Assembly: GCF_000150955.2 (NCBI RefSeq)
Contig: NC_011678.1
Span: forward strand, 825,518 to 889,517
Direction: 5' to 3'
Source: Phaeodactylum tricornutum CCAP 1055/1
Taxonomy: Eukaryota > Bacillariophyta > Bacillariophyceae > Surirellales > Neidiaceae
DNA length: 64,000 nucleotides
Part shown: piece by piece, positions 10,268-21,919 of the stretch
Numbering within the stretch: the first letter of the stretch is position 1
Layout: each line of letters starts with the position of its first letter
The notes under the pieces: model-generated
Database searches by the model: none
The model's input: only the letters and a program-made list of their open reading frames with translations
What the model was told of the DNA's origin: nothing
Made by a program: the position numbers and the translations under genes

Positions 10268-10942
10268 GGTGTTAACCTATAAACGTGCCAAAGGAAGGTG
10301 TTGGCTCGGTATATCACAACTAGTGTTCACGAATCGAGTGCGCTGTGCTAGTTGAACTTGTTGTTGTTTGGGACGAACCGGTCGCCAAGGCAATGGCAAA
10401 TGTCCAAAGTGCACGACTCATGGTTGCTGCTACGGTTTATATTCAGAAACTGGTACATGCTGGTGGATTCGACGGCAGAGGGACGAAACGCGGTGAGCGA
10501 TTGAGATTTTCATTTGGAGTTGTGATTTGATAGGGAAAAGAAGAACAGGCCCCGAGAGCGGTTTGCGTTAGGCGTGACCGAAACGAACGGGCCCTTATTG
10601 GTTGTTTGTTGTGCTTCACGTGAAACGTCCGTCACCATCAGTCACTCTTCCACTCTATTGCTTTCTATAGCGAAAGATTTCAAATTTTGAAATTATCAGA
10701 CAGTACCGAGACACCTTCTGTTAGGACCCGAGAAAGCGAGGCCGTTCGTTTGTGCTGGAATTTCTCCCACCGACACTCACACGACTCTCTTCGACAGAGA
10801 CCACCATCATTGTACAATCCTGACACTGGGACTCCTGCCCGTAACGGACAAGGACGTGTACACACTATCAGTCGCCTACGTTGTTACCCGCTACCCCGGA
10901 GACTCGTGTGCATTACGTCTGCAAGAGATTCTTCCGTAAGCG
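10268..10942. other. Intergenic region with an open stretch before the next gene
   Basis: This is a 675-base spacer between divergent genes. From about 10691 to 10936 the frame of the downstream gene is open for 82 codons and reads like protein (for example DKDVYTLSVAYVVTRYPG), ending in a TAA at 10937-10939 two codons before the ATG at 10943. It may be an extension of that gene or chance; see findings. Confidence 0.4.
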
Positions 10943-12505
10943 ATGGAAGAGTCGCTGTTGATCATCCGTACCGTCGTTCGTCCGGAAGCTTTGCCCTCGG
11001 AGGAATCCTGGAAGACGAACTCGTCGTCAACTTCGACCCCTAGCGACAGTACGGAAATCCAAATCGATCTGCATACTGCTTGGTTACACTTTGTGGAAAC
11101 CACGCCCGTCGTTTGCGATGTCACGCTGATTCCCGATGTGAAAGACGTTGTCTGGACACGTCCCCTACAGACCCCTGCATCACCAATGCCGAGAGAGATC
11201 GTTGCGGAATCTCACACTCGTATGAACAACAACAACAACAATAACAACAACCACACTAGCGTGTGGTACGTTCCCTCACAGACGCTGCAGCCCCTGGGGA
11301 CGACCGAAAGTCTCCTGTGGAACCTTTTGGACGCCGATGGAATCAGTACGTCCACGAATTATTTACTGATGCTTTCCTCCTGTCATTTCCAACCCCAACG
11401 CGGCGACGTTGAGGATCGTGCAATGTGGGCGGTGTGGCCGACAACGTCCGACTCTCTCTTGACATGGGAGCAACAGCAGCACTTTGTGATGGGGAATGAC
11501 TACCACGTCTCCGGGACGCGATCTCAATACCTTATCGTCGGGGAAGCGCTCATCACGATGGATCCTGCGATTGCCCACCAAACCTTTGTCGACCGGTTTT
11601 GGGAACAAAGAAGTGCGGCTGATTCCGTAGAGAAGGCGGAAAATAGGACCGAAGACGAATTTTTCGCCCCGCACGAGGACGTCGCCAACGCTAGGCATAC
11701 GATTGCCCCGGATCCGCACATGTCGAATACTCCGCGACAGTGTCCCTTACACCCTTTACCCACGCATTCGCATTTTCCAGCCGAGTCGCTCGAGAACGTC
11801 TTGCGCAACGAACTGGCCGACATTCAGCGCATGTTTGGCATACTTACAGTCGTCGGTGTAATCGTGGTCATGGCCATTCTGTGGACGCTGGTACAAATGT
11901 ACCGGGAGCGCCGCCCGCAATGGCGGCCTTTGTCAAGCGTCCCGGCGGTCCGGCATCACGTCAATTGCGCACCGAAACGTGACGATTGGTCGCCGGTATC
12001 CCTGATTCCGTCGTTGGCGGAGCAGGCCGTGTCGCCGTGTACACAATTCCAACTTCAATGGTGTCAAAATAAGGACGTTCCAAGGAGTCGTCGCTGGAGT
12101 AGTGAGGTACGGGAGCGCCACCTCGCGACGGCTCCACCCACACCAACGTCTCCGGCAATGGTGGAAGTGGGCGACGCAATCCTCCAACATAATGACAAGA
12201 ATCGCCACGCTCTTGCGGACTCGCTGGAGTTGCCAATGGTAGTCTCATTGCCCCACCCAACGCCAAGGAAAATGCTCGTGCCACTGGTAACTCCCGACCG
12301 TCTACCCACAACTAGCACGGTCTCGAAGACAAGCAGCAGGCTACCCTCTTCCTACCCTGTGGATGTAGCGCCACGAATGCGCGGCGACCGGACCAATCCC
12401 TTTTTGGAACGTTCGTCGTCGCGAATGTTGATCACACCGAGCGGACCTTTGCTAGAGAAGGAGGCGACCCGGTCGTTTGTGGACGAGTATTGGGGTGGGG
12501 GATGA
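10943..12505 (+). CDS. Unknown single-pass membrane protein
   Basis: The frame encodes 520 residues with no family I recognise. Residues 1-290 look folded and partly beta-rich (LHTAWLHFVETTPVVCDVTL, QYLIVGEALITMD). They are interrupted by a run of nine asparagines near residue 95 from an AAC/AAT repeat. A strong membrane segment lies at about 297-318 (FGILTVVGVIVVMAILWTLV), followed by RERRP as a stop-transfer signal. About 200 Ser/Thr/Pro-rich, probably disordered residues follow. There is no obvious signal peptide after the chosen Met, which is odd for a protein whose N-terminal part would lie outside. Coding-like sequence upstream in the same frame suggests the annotated start may be too short. 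Calling it membrane-anchored is well supported; function is not. Confidence 0.65.
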   Translation: MEESLLIIRTVVRPEALPSEESWKTNSSSTSTPSDSTEIQIDLHTAWLHFVETTPVVCDVTLIPDVKDVVWTRPLQTPASPMPREIVAESHTRMNNNNNNNNNHTSVWYVPSQTLQPLGTTESLLWNLLDADGISTSTNYLLMLSSCHFQPQRGDVEDRAMWAVWPTTSDSLLTWEQQQHFVMGNDYHVSGTRSQYLIVGEALITMDPAIAHQTFVDRFWEQRSAADSVEKAENRTEDEFFAPHEDVANARHTIAPDPHMSNTPRQCPLHPLPTHSHFPAESLENVLRNELADIQRMFGILTVVGVIVVMAILWTLVQMYRERRPQWRPLSSVPAVRHHVNCAPKRDDWSPVSLIPSLAEQAVSPCTQFQLQWCQNKDVPRSRRWSSEVRERHLATAPPTPTSPAMVEVGDAILQHNDKNRHALADSLELPMVVSLPHPTPRKMLVPLVTPDRLPTTSTVSKTSSRLPSSYPVDVAPRMRGDRTNPFLERSSSRMLITPSGPLLEKEATRSFVDEYWGGG

Positions 12506-12815
12506 GCGAAAGGTTGTTTATCTGTGATCGTTCACTTGGCCGTGAAATGCATAGAGATAGTCACACTCACTGTCAATTCTGGTGTATGCCGTAGATGTAC
12601 GTATCCTTCACACAAAGTGTAAACGAGTACATGGATGGGTGTCTAGAGCCTAGGAAGTAGCAACCTGGTGCACATGACGCACATTATCGTTTAAACACAC
12701 GACGCAATCGTCCGCTGCACACGATTGCATCGGAGATCAACAGAAACACTCCGAGATCTCTTTACTTTTACGATTCTTTGTTCCAAAACCAATTTTGACA
12801 AGGTGTGGATCCAAG
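12506..12815. other. Convergent 3' spacer
   Basis: This 310-base spacer lies between two converging genes. I see no gene, repeat or RNA in it; it probably holds both 3' UTRs. Confidence 0.5.
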
Positions 12816-13345
12816 TTATCCCAGAGTCCAGGACGTTTTGCCTCCAGGAGGGGCGAGCACCCGTGAGGTGGGACGTCCGGTCATGACCTGGGCCCCGTTC
12901 ATGTTGGCTCCCGACGCAAAGGCGTTGGACGATACGGGTCCAGCGACAGTGCTGCTTCCATAAGATTGGATCTTGACTACGCCAGCGGGAGATTCCGTTG
13001 TCGATTCCACGGACGATGCCTTGTTCGTAACGGACGGGAGCGAATTGGAGGAGGTCGTTGAGGAATTCTCGGGACCCGGCGCGATGGCGGGCTTGACCAC
13101 TGTCCGGGATGCAGACACACGTGTAGGTGGCAAAGTGAGAGAGAGGCCAAAGGACTACTCCGGAAAGTCGCTGCGGATAGGGAAGGGGTCGTGGACGTAC
13201 CTGGTGCTTTGGGAGCCGGAGGCGGCGCCACTCCCAAGGAAAAACTCGTTGGACCTCCCGGCGGCGCGAGGACTCGCGATGTCGTTCGGCCTTTCTGTAC
13301 CAAATGGTTTTGATTGTTGTTGCAACTGTATCCGTACGAAGACAT
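12816..13345 (-). CDS. HN1/Jupiter-like small protein, two exons
   Basis: Exons are 13201-13345 and 12816-13099, joined in phase 1 across a 101 nt intron (GTACGT donor, GGACAG acceptor), giving 142 residues. The motif TSRVLAPPGGPTSFSLG is in exon 1 and TSRVLAPPGGKTSWTLG closes the protein. Animal HN1/Jupiter (JPT1, JPT2) carries SSRVLRPPGGGSNFSLG, and plant SPIRAL1 has a related PPGG motif; both families act around microtubules. The region between the motifs is Ser/Thr/Pro-rich and likely disordered. The start is the Met directly before SSYGY; more upstream Met codons would add a poorly conserved leader. Microtubule association is an inference from family. Having the motif at both ends is reminiscent of SPIRAL1, which is also short with conserved ends. 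Confidence 0.75.
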
Positions 13346-14683
13346 GATGATATGGAAGAAGGACGACGAGGAACCGAATGTTTCCTTTTGGTGAAATTGA
13401 GTTTGGATTTGATTGTTGCAAGGAGACATTCCTCGTGATGGGAGATGCGATGCGTGCGTGCCACCACGCTGCGCGCGACGGAGAATTCTCTTGGTCGTTC
13501 GCAGTGTCGGTACGGGCTAGTAGTACCATACTAGTAGTAGAGCGGAGAGTAATTTGGCTGGATTGGTACGGACAAACTTATATATTCTATTCTCGAAGGT
13601 AGAGGAGTATTGCAATGTCTAACCGACGGGCACGGTCGGGACTGCGCCGCAGCATCAACCGACACAACGTTCGTCCGGAAAACATGTCTGGCGCGCATCT
13701 TGTATAGATTTTAAACCAAATCGTATATACGCATACTGGAATCGCTTGGATGACTGCCCCACAGCGCGCGCACACTGCGCGATCGGTGTCGTTTTCGCCG
13801 ACCAAAGAATGGACTCGTTCGGACTGATGGCGTTTTGGGGTTCATCCGTCCGTCCGTCCGTCAATCTATCCATCGGTCTGTCCACACACCAACTCCTCGC
13901 CCCGTCTAGCCGGTGCCGCCGTCGTCGTGTCATTCCGCGAATACAACCAACAGACACCAACACACACACACTGGCAGGCACATACACACAACCAGTCTCG
14001 TCGGGCAAAGGTAAGACAATCGAGTCCTCTAGACGGGATCAGTGTCTCGTAGAATTCACGCAAGTTACTTTGACGAACCAATCGGCATCCAAGGTGGACT
14101 TCTGGAATAAGAGGGTCCGAAGGAGGCCGCGCAAGGTCTGCAACGGCGTTCGGCGAGTGACGACGCTTGGGATCGGTCGGTTCGACGGCTCTCTCGTAGG
14201 ATCCTACGTAGAATTCCTACCGAACGAAAATGAGCGCAGGGTATTCTACCGCCAACACGAAGCGTGGATCGTCGACGGGAATTCGGGACGAGCGACGGTG
14301 TCCGTCTACCGGGAATCGTCTGGGTGAAACGTTCCGGTTCTTGTCGACGAATAGCGTCGATGTGACGATGTAGAAGAGTCCCTCGCACACGTTTCGCTAC
14401 GCCTTGCGCAGTCATGCTGGGTTGCACCGAGTTTCGGGAACCCTGCGCTTTGGTGACGTCAATCGGACATTTGGGTTTCTCACTTTCTCGTTTTTGTCTT
14501 TCGAAGGATTCTGGCTTTTTTTGGGTTGTGCGCGTTGCCCTTCTGGACGGGCGTCTCGCGCTGGATTTGCTCCGGAATACTCATCCTGTACACACAGTCA
14601 GTGACACACAAACACAGCTTACAGACACTCATTGCGACTCCCCCGGCCCTGCCAGAGCCGGTAGTAGGATCCATCGAAGCATC
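13346..14683. other. Divergent intergenic region
   Basis: This is a 1.34 kb gap between the HN1-like gene and SIN3. It contains short simple repeats (a TCCG run at about 13845-13860, CA-rich tracts near 13960 and 13980) and a near-copy of the nonamer (ACACAGTCA) at 14592-14600. Open frames of 193 codons on plus and 120 on minus overlap here, but both are rich in Arg and Ser with no recognisable domain. I treat the region as promoter and 5' UTR. Confidence 0.45.
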
Positions 14684-17600
14684 ATGATGCGGGAACTCAA
14701 AGTTGAGGATGCCCTTCTCTACCTGGATCAGGTCAAGGTAGAGTTTGGTGATCGTCCGCACATTTACAACGAGTTTCTCGACATAATGAAAACCTTCAAA
14801 ACACAGCAGATCGACACACCCGGCGTCATCCGGAGAGTATCGACACTTTTTCAAGGAAACCGCCGACTCGTACTAGGATTCAACACCTTTCTCCCGGAAG
14901 GCTACAAAATCGAACTCCCCCTCGACGGCGACGGCCCGCCGGTGGCCGTCTTTCGCGCTCCCGGCTCCAACGTCGCACACATTTTGCATGCTTCCCCCAA
15001 CAACGTTCCTTCCGCACACAATGCCGGCGGCGCCCCGGCCTTGGCACACGTGGCCAATCTCGCGCAGGGACACGCCGCCCGGGGACCGGCGGCGTTGCCC
15101 CCGCAGCAGGCACACGGACCTTCCGGGACGCTCCGGGGACCACATCACGATCATCACCAACAACAGCAACACCAGCAGCCACCGCAACAACATCAGCCAC
15201 AACAACACCAGCAGCAGCAGCAACAACACAACTTTAGTCAGGACAATGGCATGCGCATGGCCATGGGACCCGGAGCAATGCCTCCCCAGCAGCATGCGCA
15301 ACAGCAACAGCAGCAGCAGCAGCAACAACACCATCAACAATCCTCTATGGTCCCTCGGCAAGGGCCCGCACCGTCGGCATTAGGACAGCGAGCGCCGGCT
15401 CCAACAGGAAAGTTACGATCGCCTTCGGCTCCGCAGAGGCTCGGGCCACAACACGGAGGACAGCCAGTTGCGCCACAGGGAGGGCCGCCATTGCAGCAGC
15501 AGCAGTACATGATGAACATGCCTCCTGAAAACATACGTGGACAGGGTCCACCTCCACCGGCACAACAGGGAGCTCAGCCAGAAGCGCCCATGGAATTCAA
15601 CCACGCGATCAACTACGTTACCAATATCAAAAAACGGTTTGCGAATGAGCCCGAAACGTATAAAAAATTTCTGGAGATACTGCACACGTATCAAAAAGAA
15701 CAGCGGGGCATTAAGGAGGTTTTGGACGAAGTTTCGGAACTTTTTGCGGAGCATCCTGATCTGCTTAAAGAGTTTACGTTTTTCTTGCCGGACGCGGTAC
15801 AGGCTCAGGCCAAGGCGCAACTGGATGCGGTTGCCAAAGAATCGGAGGCACGGAAACGGGCCCAGGCGAAACAGGCTATCATGAGTCAAGCAAAGGGGAT
15901 GCAACGCCAAGCACAAGTAGCCGCTCGGGGGCCCGCAGCATCTCGTGATTTCCATCAAGTAGTGGTACCTTTTGGGGCGGCGCAGGGGCGCTCCGCGGAA
16001 CGTGAATCGCACATCATACGCAGTGCACATTTTGGTGTGGTATCGTTCAAGCCGGTCCGACCTCCGAAGGTCGGTGGTTTAACGCCGTCGCTGGCCGCCG
16101 CCAAATTGGGCCGACCGACGGCCATTCCGGAGCTACCGCGAGTGCCCAACACGTCCGAGACGGCTTTCTTCCAACGGGCTAAGGAACATCTGAGTCGTAA
16201 GGAGTTGGCCTCCGACAAGCCTTCGGGCTCGCGACGTCATACTCCATACACGGAGTTTCTCAAATGCTTGCACTTGTTTGGCGCCGGTATTCTTAAAAGG
16301 GACGAGTTGATTTGGATGTTGCGTGGCCTCTTCATGCAAGGACACGCACCCAAGTCGGGAGCAAACGCAGGCGGTGGGCACTCCATTCAGTTCCTTGCCG
16401 ACGATGCCATTGCTTTAATCAAGGAATTTGAAGAAGTCCTTCTTGGGCGTGGACCGTATGCCAATCAGGAATCCACTTTGAAAGATAAATCGCCGTATGG
16501 TTCGGTGAGGGTGCAAGACGTTGACTTTATCAACGATGGTGTCACCCCTTCGTACCAAGAGTATCCTTTGGACTATCCCAAATCACTATTTCTTTCTCAC
16601 CCGGGGCAAACGGAGCAAGATGCACAGGTTTTAAATGACGGATTACTCTGTATCGCACCGAGCAATGGTTCAAAAGGCATGTGCCGGTCGTTGGAACTCT
16701 ACGATGCGGTCCGGATGCGACGTAACGCATATGAAGAAGAAATGTTCCGGATAGAAGACGAGCGGTACGAAGTTGATATGGCAATTGAACGCAATGCTCA
16801 AGCGATGCGTCAAATTGAACCTTTTGCAGAGGAAGTCCAGAACCTTCGTGAACAGGAAGAGAAGGATGGTCAGCCCATCGGACGGCTGCAGTATCAGTTG
16901 AATCGGTATACGATGAATACGATTCACATTAACGCTATCGGACGTGTATACGGCACCGCAGGGGATGAAGTTTTACAACATTTGGCACGCAACCCTCTCA
17001 TTGTTCTCCCGATTGTGTACCAACGTCTAAAGCAAAAAGACGCGGAATGGCGCAACTCTAAGACGGAAACAATGGAACGTTGGAATGCCATCACGGAAGC
17101 GAACTACGAAGGGAGCCGTGACATTCGGTGCCACTTTTACCGTCGTGAGTTAGAACGTACTTTCACGTCGCCAATTCTCTTAGAAGAATGCAAACGCGCT
17201 GGATCCTATGCCAACCATCCCGAAAAGCTCCGCGACCACCCTGCGTCGCGTCATTACCTTCCGAAGTTTGCAGCCAAATGCAATGACTCCGGTGCTCTTC
17301 TATTTCAACCTTGCGTTGCAGTAGAGTGCAACGTAGATGACACCTACAAGGATGCCTTCAAGCTTGTCAATCATCTTATTAAATCTTCGGTCGACATTTC
17401 GTCGCTTGACCGGGAACGAATTGGGCGAATCTGGACCGAATTTATGGTACCGTGGTTCAATTTTCCGATCCATTGGGTCACAGAGGTCGCCCGGGAGAGC
17501 TTTGGGGGCAAAGTCACTTCGAGTATAGTAAAGTGTAAGTTTCGTGGGAGATAACATTCATGCAGAGTGCGCGCCGTCGCTCATTTTTCTTTGTGTACAG

Positions 17601-18508
17601 TTGCTCCAGGTCAGACGGTAGTTACAATTTTCGGTACGGCCGCAATCGTTGCTTGTGTAGAGGCTGGTGAAAGCGTCAAATATACGGCCAAACTTTCCTT
17701 CGGGGTAGTATATCTGTCTCCCTCCGCTATCCTTCACGCAGTCCCGGCGAATGAAAATCCGTTTGTGCGGCGCGATGGAGAAATGGTTCGAGACGCTGTT
17801 CCAAAAGGTGATGTTTTGTACAGCGAGAAGCTACGCGATCAGTACAAACTACTCTTTGGAACGGAAAATGTATACTTGCTTTTGCGGCGATTCATTCTCC
17901 TCAGCACTCTGCTAGGCGATGTACGGCATTATTGCGAAACTATTGGAACGCCAAACGATCCGAAGAGCTCATTCTTCGATCCAACGGAGACGACGATGAA
18001 TTCAGAAGTCAAAAATAAGCGTTTGGATTACGCCGGGGCTGTATCCGCCTTAGGCAAAGTATTGTCCAATCAAATAGACCTCCTCGAGTACGAAACGATC
18101 TGTCGCAAGATATCGAAGGAAAAAGTATGGCTCATGGCTGCGCTTCCGAAATTGATCGAGGGGTGCATGGATTGTCTAACCAAGGTTGCCAGAGAAGACG
18201 CCCTGCTTTATCTTTTCGACTATTGTCAGTTCCGCCGGGTCGATCCAGTATTGGTCCGCGCGCACTGTTTCGCCATGGCGACGGATGCATCGTTCCGGAT
18301 TCAGTACGATACATCGCAGAATTGTATGTATTTCTCATACCTTCCCCGGAGCGAAGAATTACGCGTATCGGTAGGGGAAGATGCTATTGTGGAAGTGGAG
18401 GATGCGGCAATGCACGGTGCAGGTCCAACGGAAGACTCGGACTCCGATCCGATCGAAGAGTTCTCGGACGAAGGAAATCGGGAAGCGAAGCGACTGAGGC
18501 TCAAATAA
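14684..18508 (+). CDS. SIN3: SIN3 histone deacetylase corepressor scaffold
   Basis: Exons are 14684-17534 and 17601-18508; the 66 nt intron (GTAAGT, TTGTGTACAG) joins in phase 1, giving 1252 residues. SIN3 is the nuclear scaffold that links transcription factors to class I histone deacetylases. PAH1 starts almost at residue 1 (VEDALLYLDQVKVEFGDRP). A Gln/Pro/His-rich linker with two polyglutamine tracts (15.16-15.34 kb) follows. PAH2 is at about 303-375 (YVTNIKKRFANEPETYKKFL) and a PAH3-like unit at about 492-550. The HDAC-interaction domain is at about 618-720 (TPSYQEYPLDYPKS), with the SIN3 C-terminal domain in exon 2 (LLFGTENVYLLLRRF) and an acidic tail. The ATG at 14684 was chosen since SIN3 proteins begin close to PAH1; the frame is open 90 codons further upstream but that part is unlike the family. 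Confidence 0.95.
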
Positions 18509-18770
18509 GAGGAGCTATACTCAAGATGTACTTATTTTAAAAGTTATTCAGTGTGAAAGAAATTGTATTTTGTTACTCCTGTCCTCCCTACACCACTTGT
18601 ACACGAGGAAACTATCCTGAGTACAAGGGCAATTCTGTCATGAACTCCAATTGCAAGCGAAACATGCCATTACAGAAGACACCGTCTTGTACAGCATTCG
18701 TACCTTCAGCGGCGGATACAAATATCTATTCCCCCCCCGAGTGGAAGTGCGTTTGTCCTACTGTTTCATT

Positions 18771-19550
18771 CTAGACAATCCACTGAACCTGAAGTCCTGC
18801 TACCATAAAGTGTCGCAACAAACGCTGCGCGATCTCCAGTTTGACCGAGTTGAGGGAAGCGGATGATCCCTCCATTTTGAGCCAAATCGTCGGCTGTAGT
18901 CCATCTACGCCATCAATACGATCCATGTTGATACTTCCCCCCGCTACCTGCAAGAATGGTCTGACTCCATCCAGCACAACATCTACCTGTTCCGATGTAA
19001 GTTCCGGCCCTTCTGGCATGGCTTGAATCACTTCCTGAATTTCTGGGATTTTCTCGCGCAATCCTCGCTCCAATCCCATTTTCATGGTTTGCGTACTCGA
19101 CGGGCACGTTCCGCAGGCACCCTAAAAGAGAAACCAGACAATTCAGTCGCCAGTTTTTGCCGTCAGTCTAAAGTGTTCCCGCAAGCCTTGTTACGTATCG
19201 ATTTTCGAAACACTCCAACGTACCTGAAGCTCTAGCTTGACAACGGGCCCGTCAATATCACTAATAATAACGTTACCCCCATCCTGAATCAAGTAGGGGC
19301 GCATTTCATCCAACACAGCTTCCACATTGTCCCAGGTCAAATCTAACGGTCCCACCAGCTTGGTAGGCGGCGCATCCAGTTCCGTCGTCGCCACGGAACC
19401 CTCGTCCCGTTCGGAACTATCAAACGGAGAAACAATCTGATCTCTTAGAAGCGTCGTTCCGACGGTCTTTGGGTGACGATAAGCAGTCGGAACAAAAGAA
19501 GAGGCCATGGAAAGACCGTACAGGCTCAAAAACGCGGCGGTAGTCTTCAT
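18771..19550 (-). CDS. Plastid NFU iron-sulfur cluster scaffold
   Basis: Exons are 19224-19550 and 18771-19121; the 102 nt intron (GTACGT, CTTTTAG) joins in phase 0, giving 225 residues. NFU proteins assemble and hand over Fe-S clusters. The N-terminus is a diatom plastid presequence: hydrophobic signal peptide then ASSFVP, an ASAFAP-type cleavage site. The first NFU domain (about 72-150) has [13 protein letters not shown] followed by GACGTCPSS; the CxxC pair, which holds the cluster, lies just after the splice join. The second domain (about 158-225) repeats [13 protein letters not shown] but has no CxxC, as in plant plastid NFU1-3. The length fits that group. The gene lies 3' to 3' against SIN3. 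A TGACTGTGA motif is 32 nt before the start codon. Confidence 0.93.
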
Positions 19551-20871
19551 CGTGCCAGAACCCAACGAACGAAGACGATTCTCACAGTCAGTAGCAGGCG
19601 ATCGTGTGCAACGATTTGACGGTCTGCGGAAAATGAACGCTGCAGAATTTCCGGCGGCAGCGACACGAGCGAACGATGCTGACGTTGATTTGTCTACGTC
19701 TGATTGTCTGTCAGTCGCCCCATCAACGATCCAATTCACAGTTGCAGTGGCAACCTACCGCTATCTAACCAGCGCCCACGTAAAGCGGATGTGTGGTGTC
19801 GTTCACGTGTGACGGACAATCGGTTTTCACAACACATCAACGACATTATAAAGCGACGCCACAGTGCGCAAGGAAACGGTCAGGCAATGATGCAACAAAA
19901 TAGTATATCAAACTTGGGTGAACGCATTTGCAAAAATACGGCAAAACCCGAAAAGTTTTTGTTTTACAGTTAGTTTGCCGTGTCAATCTGCAATACAGCC
20001 TTACTTGTGGTTGATGACATCAAAAGTATGGGACCACTTACACACAAGGTCTTGGGGAATCATACTCACAGCACTGACTATACCACAAAGTATGTTTGGT
20101 TTTCTAGGTTGAAAAAAAATTATTGATATTTGGGCAATGATCAAGTGCAAATGTAATTATATAGCAATGGCACTGGAGGCCCAGATACTGCGTATTGGGA
20201 GAACACATGCCATTGATAATGTAACCTAATGTTAACCTGGCTCAACGTCTTTTCCAGTGTTCTTCTCGAATAGACTGAGCAAGGATTACACTCGAAAGCT
20301 CTGACAAAGAAAACTACTAGCAGACGTAGAGTTCGTTATTGTTCCACTAGTGACCTGCATTCGGACCGTCGGAAGCGGTACAATGCCGACAAACATAGCA
20401 TGGAACAGTCTTGGCGTCCACAAACAAGAGTCGACTCGGATAATGCTTGACACTAGTTGGAGGTTCTGTGATTCCGAAGACAACGGAAAAGATTATTGTG
20501 AATTATGAGTTCGGATCCCAAAGCAGTGCTGCTGTCTGATGGAAGAATTTTCTCGACTCGAAGCTCGGATTCATGTAAAAAATCTTGACAGTGAACAAAG
20601 GATGAGCAAGTCATGCTGGACATGGTTGGAATGGGTCAGACCGTCTAATGTAAATCCTTCCCTAGCTAGTTTATGTTAGGGGAGGTTTCAGAAAGCTGCC
20701 CTAGTCTAGGGGATTTTCTCTTCCAGGGGCCAGCCTCATTTGAATAACAGAGAAGACATTTCATATTTAATGAGTGTTCCTTCTTTCGCGCCAGACAGAT
20801 TTTTCTAAGTGCCGTTTGAAAGCTTGGACTGGCTGAACTTTTGAATAGGGTTTTCAATCCTTGTTAAATTT
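19551..20871. other. Gene-free DNA left of the fold-back element
   Basis: Apart from the NFU promoter at its left end I see nothing supportable here. The sequence is more AT-rich than neighbouring genes, and the short open frames (up to about 100 codons) have no recognisable features. Confidence 0.4.
19582..19590 (-). promoter_or_regulatory. TGACTGTGA motif 32 nt before the NFU start codon
   Basis: Coding-strand TGACTGTGA just upstream of the NFU ATG, same orientation as at the ankyrin, ceramide synthase and four-pass protein genes. Role inferred from recurrence. Confidence 0.4.
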
Positions 20872-21062
20872 AGTGAAGGATTCTGAATCCTTCACTAAAT
20901 TAGTGAAGGTTTCTAAATCCTTCACCAATGTAAATTAGTGAAGGTTTCTGAATCCTTCACTAAATTAGTGAAGGATTTAGCGAAGGATTTACAATTAGAT
21001 TTTGAAACGACCGTGACTTGGGAGACGAAAAAGTACTCACAGTCAGTAGTCCCTGTCTTTCC
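20872..21062 (+). repeat. Left arm of the fold-back element with nested palindromes
   Basis: The outer ~110 bases consist of repeated small palindromes of the form AGTGAAGG-N9-CCTTCACT separated by AAAT or TAAATT. The inner part is unique sequence shared inverted with the right arm. It carries a TCACAGTCA nonamer (21037-21045) that the right arm lacks. Confidence 0.75.
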
Positions 21063-21538
21063 ATTTCTTTTCGCACTGGACGCACAAGTCCATGAGGGGG
21101 ACTAGCTCCATTGGACAGGCCACAATCTGATGATAGAAACGCTGACAGCCTGCGGTGTGATAGTACAGATGCGTAGCATCAATATCGAGACTGGTCGTTG
21201 TCGATCCCTGGGTGGCACCGCGAGTGAGGAGCGACTCGAGTCGCGCACGCTACAGCGGTGGCGGATCGTCCCCGTCGACGTCCACTTTATCCCGACGATA
21301 TCGTCATTGGCCTCTACCCTCGCAGCTTTCCCCTAAACGTGCTGGGAGATCTGTAATGATTGAAAGCTACGACGAACGCTGGTAGTGGCCGCTGCCACCG
21401 TAGGAACGTACACGTCCGTTCCCCGAATGTGTGCCGTCGATCCTTTACAGGAAGCATTTTGTTTGCGTTGCTGCTGTCTCAGTGTGGTATCTAGCAGTGA
21501 AAGCTCCTGTTACCGTCGATACGGAAGCATTGGCCTTG

Positions 21539-21850
21539 CGCTTGGGACCTCGCCCTCCTGTTTTGCCGCAACCTCGTCCTGTAGATCCTCCTCCGCGTCC
21601 CGTCGCCGAGGCTGAACTCGCAGCGCTCGAACGACCCTACATTATTCCCGACGTCGCGGCAATACTCAAATGACCACACAAACTGTGCCTTTGCATGTGA
21701 AGTCCTCGCCCTCCTGTTTCGCCACGACCCCTTCCTGCAGATCCTCCTCCGCGTCCCTTCGCCAAGGCTGAACTCGCAGCGCTTGAACGACCCGAAATTT
21801 TTTCCCGACGTCGCGGCGAGACTCCAACGCTCACACGGCCTGTGCCTTAG
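21539..21850. repeat. Two diverged ~152 bp tandem copies inside the element
   Basis: A unit beginning near 21539 (then CTCGCCCTCCTGTTTTGCC) recurs near 21690 (CTCGCCCTCCTGTTTCGCC), and a third copy starts at about 21842. Shared blocks include AGATCCTCCTCCGCGTCCC and GGCTGAACTCGCAGCGCT. The copies differ at roughly one base in eight. No protein is supported. Confidence 0.65.
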
Positions 21851-21919
21851 CGTATATTGTTCAAGTAAAACTGTAATAGACGCCTTTTGGAGATTTGTAG
21901 AGCGCCTGCTAACAGTAAA

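Noticed and set aside
13746-14327. 193-codon open frame between HN1-like gene and SIN3
   Set aside because: Arg/Ser-rich, overlaps simple repeats and a long opposite frame, no domain and no splice signals.
14414-14683. 90-residue N-terminal extension of SIN3
   Set aside because: Unlike SIN3 proteins, which start near PAH1; the Met at 14684 fits better.
20872-21000. Regularly spaced short palindromes resembling a CRISPR array
   Set aside because: The units vary, spacers are only a few bases long, there is no cas gene, and the context is a eukaryotic nuclear genome.
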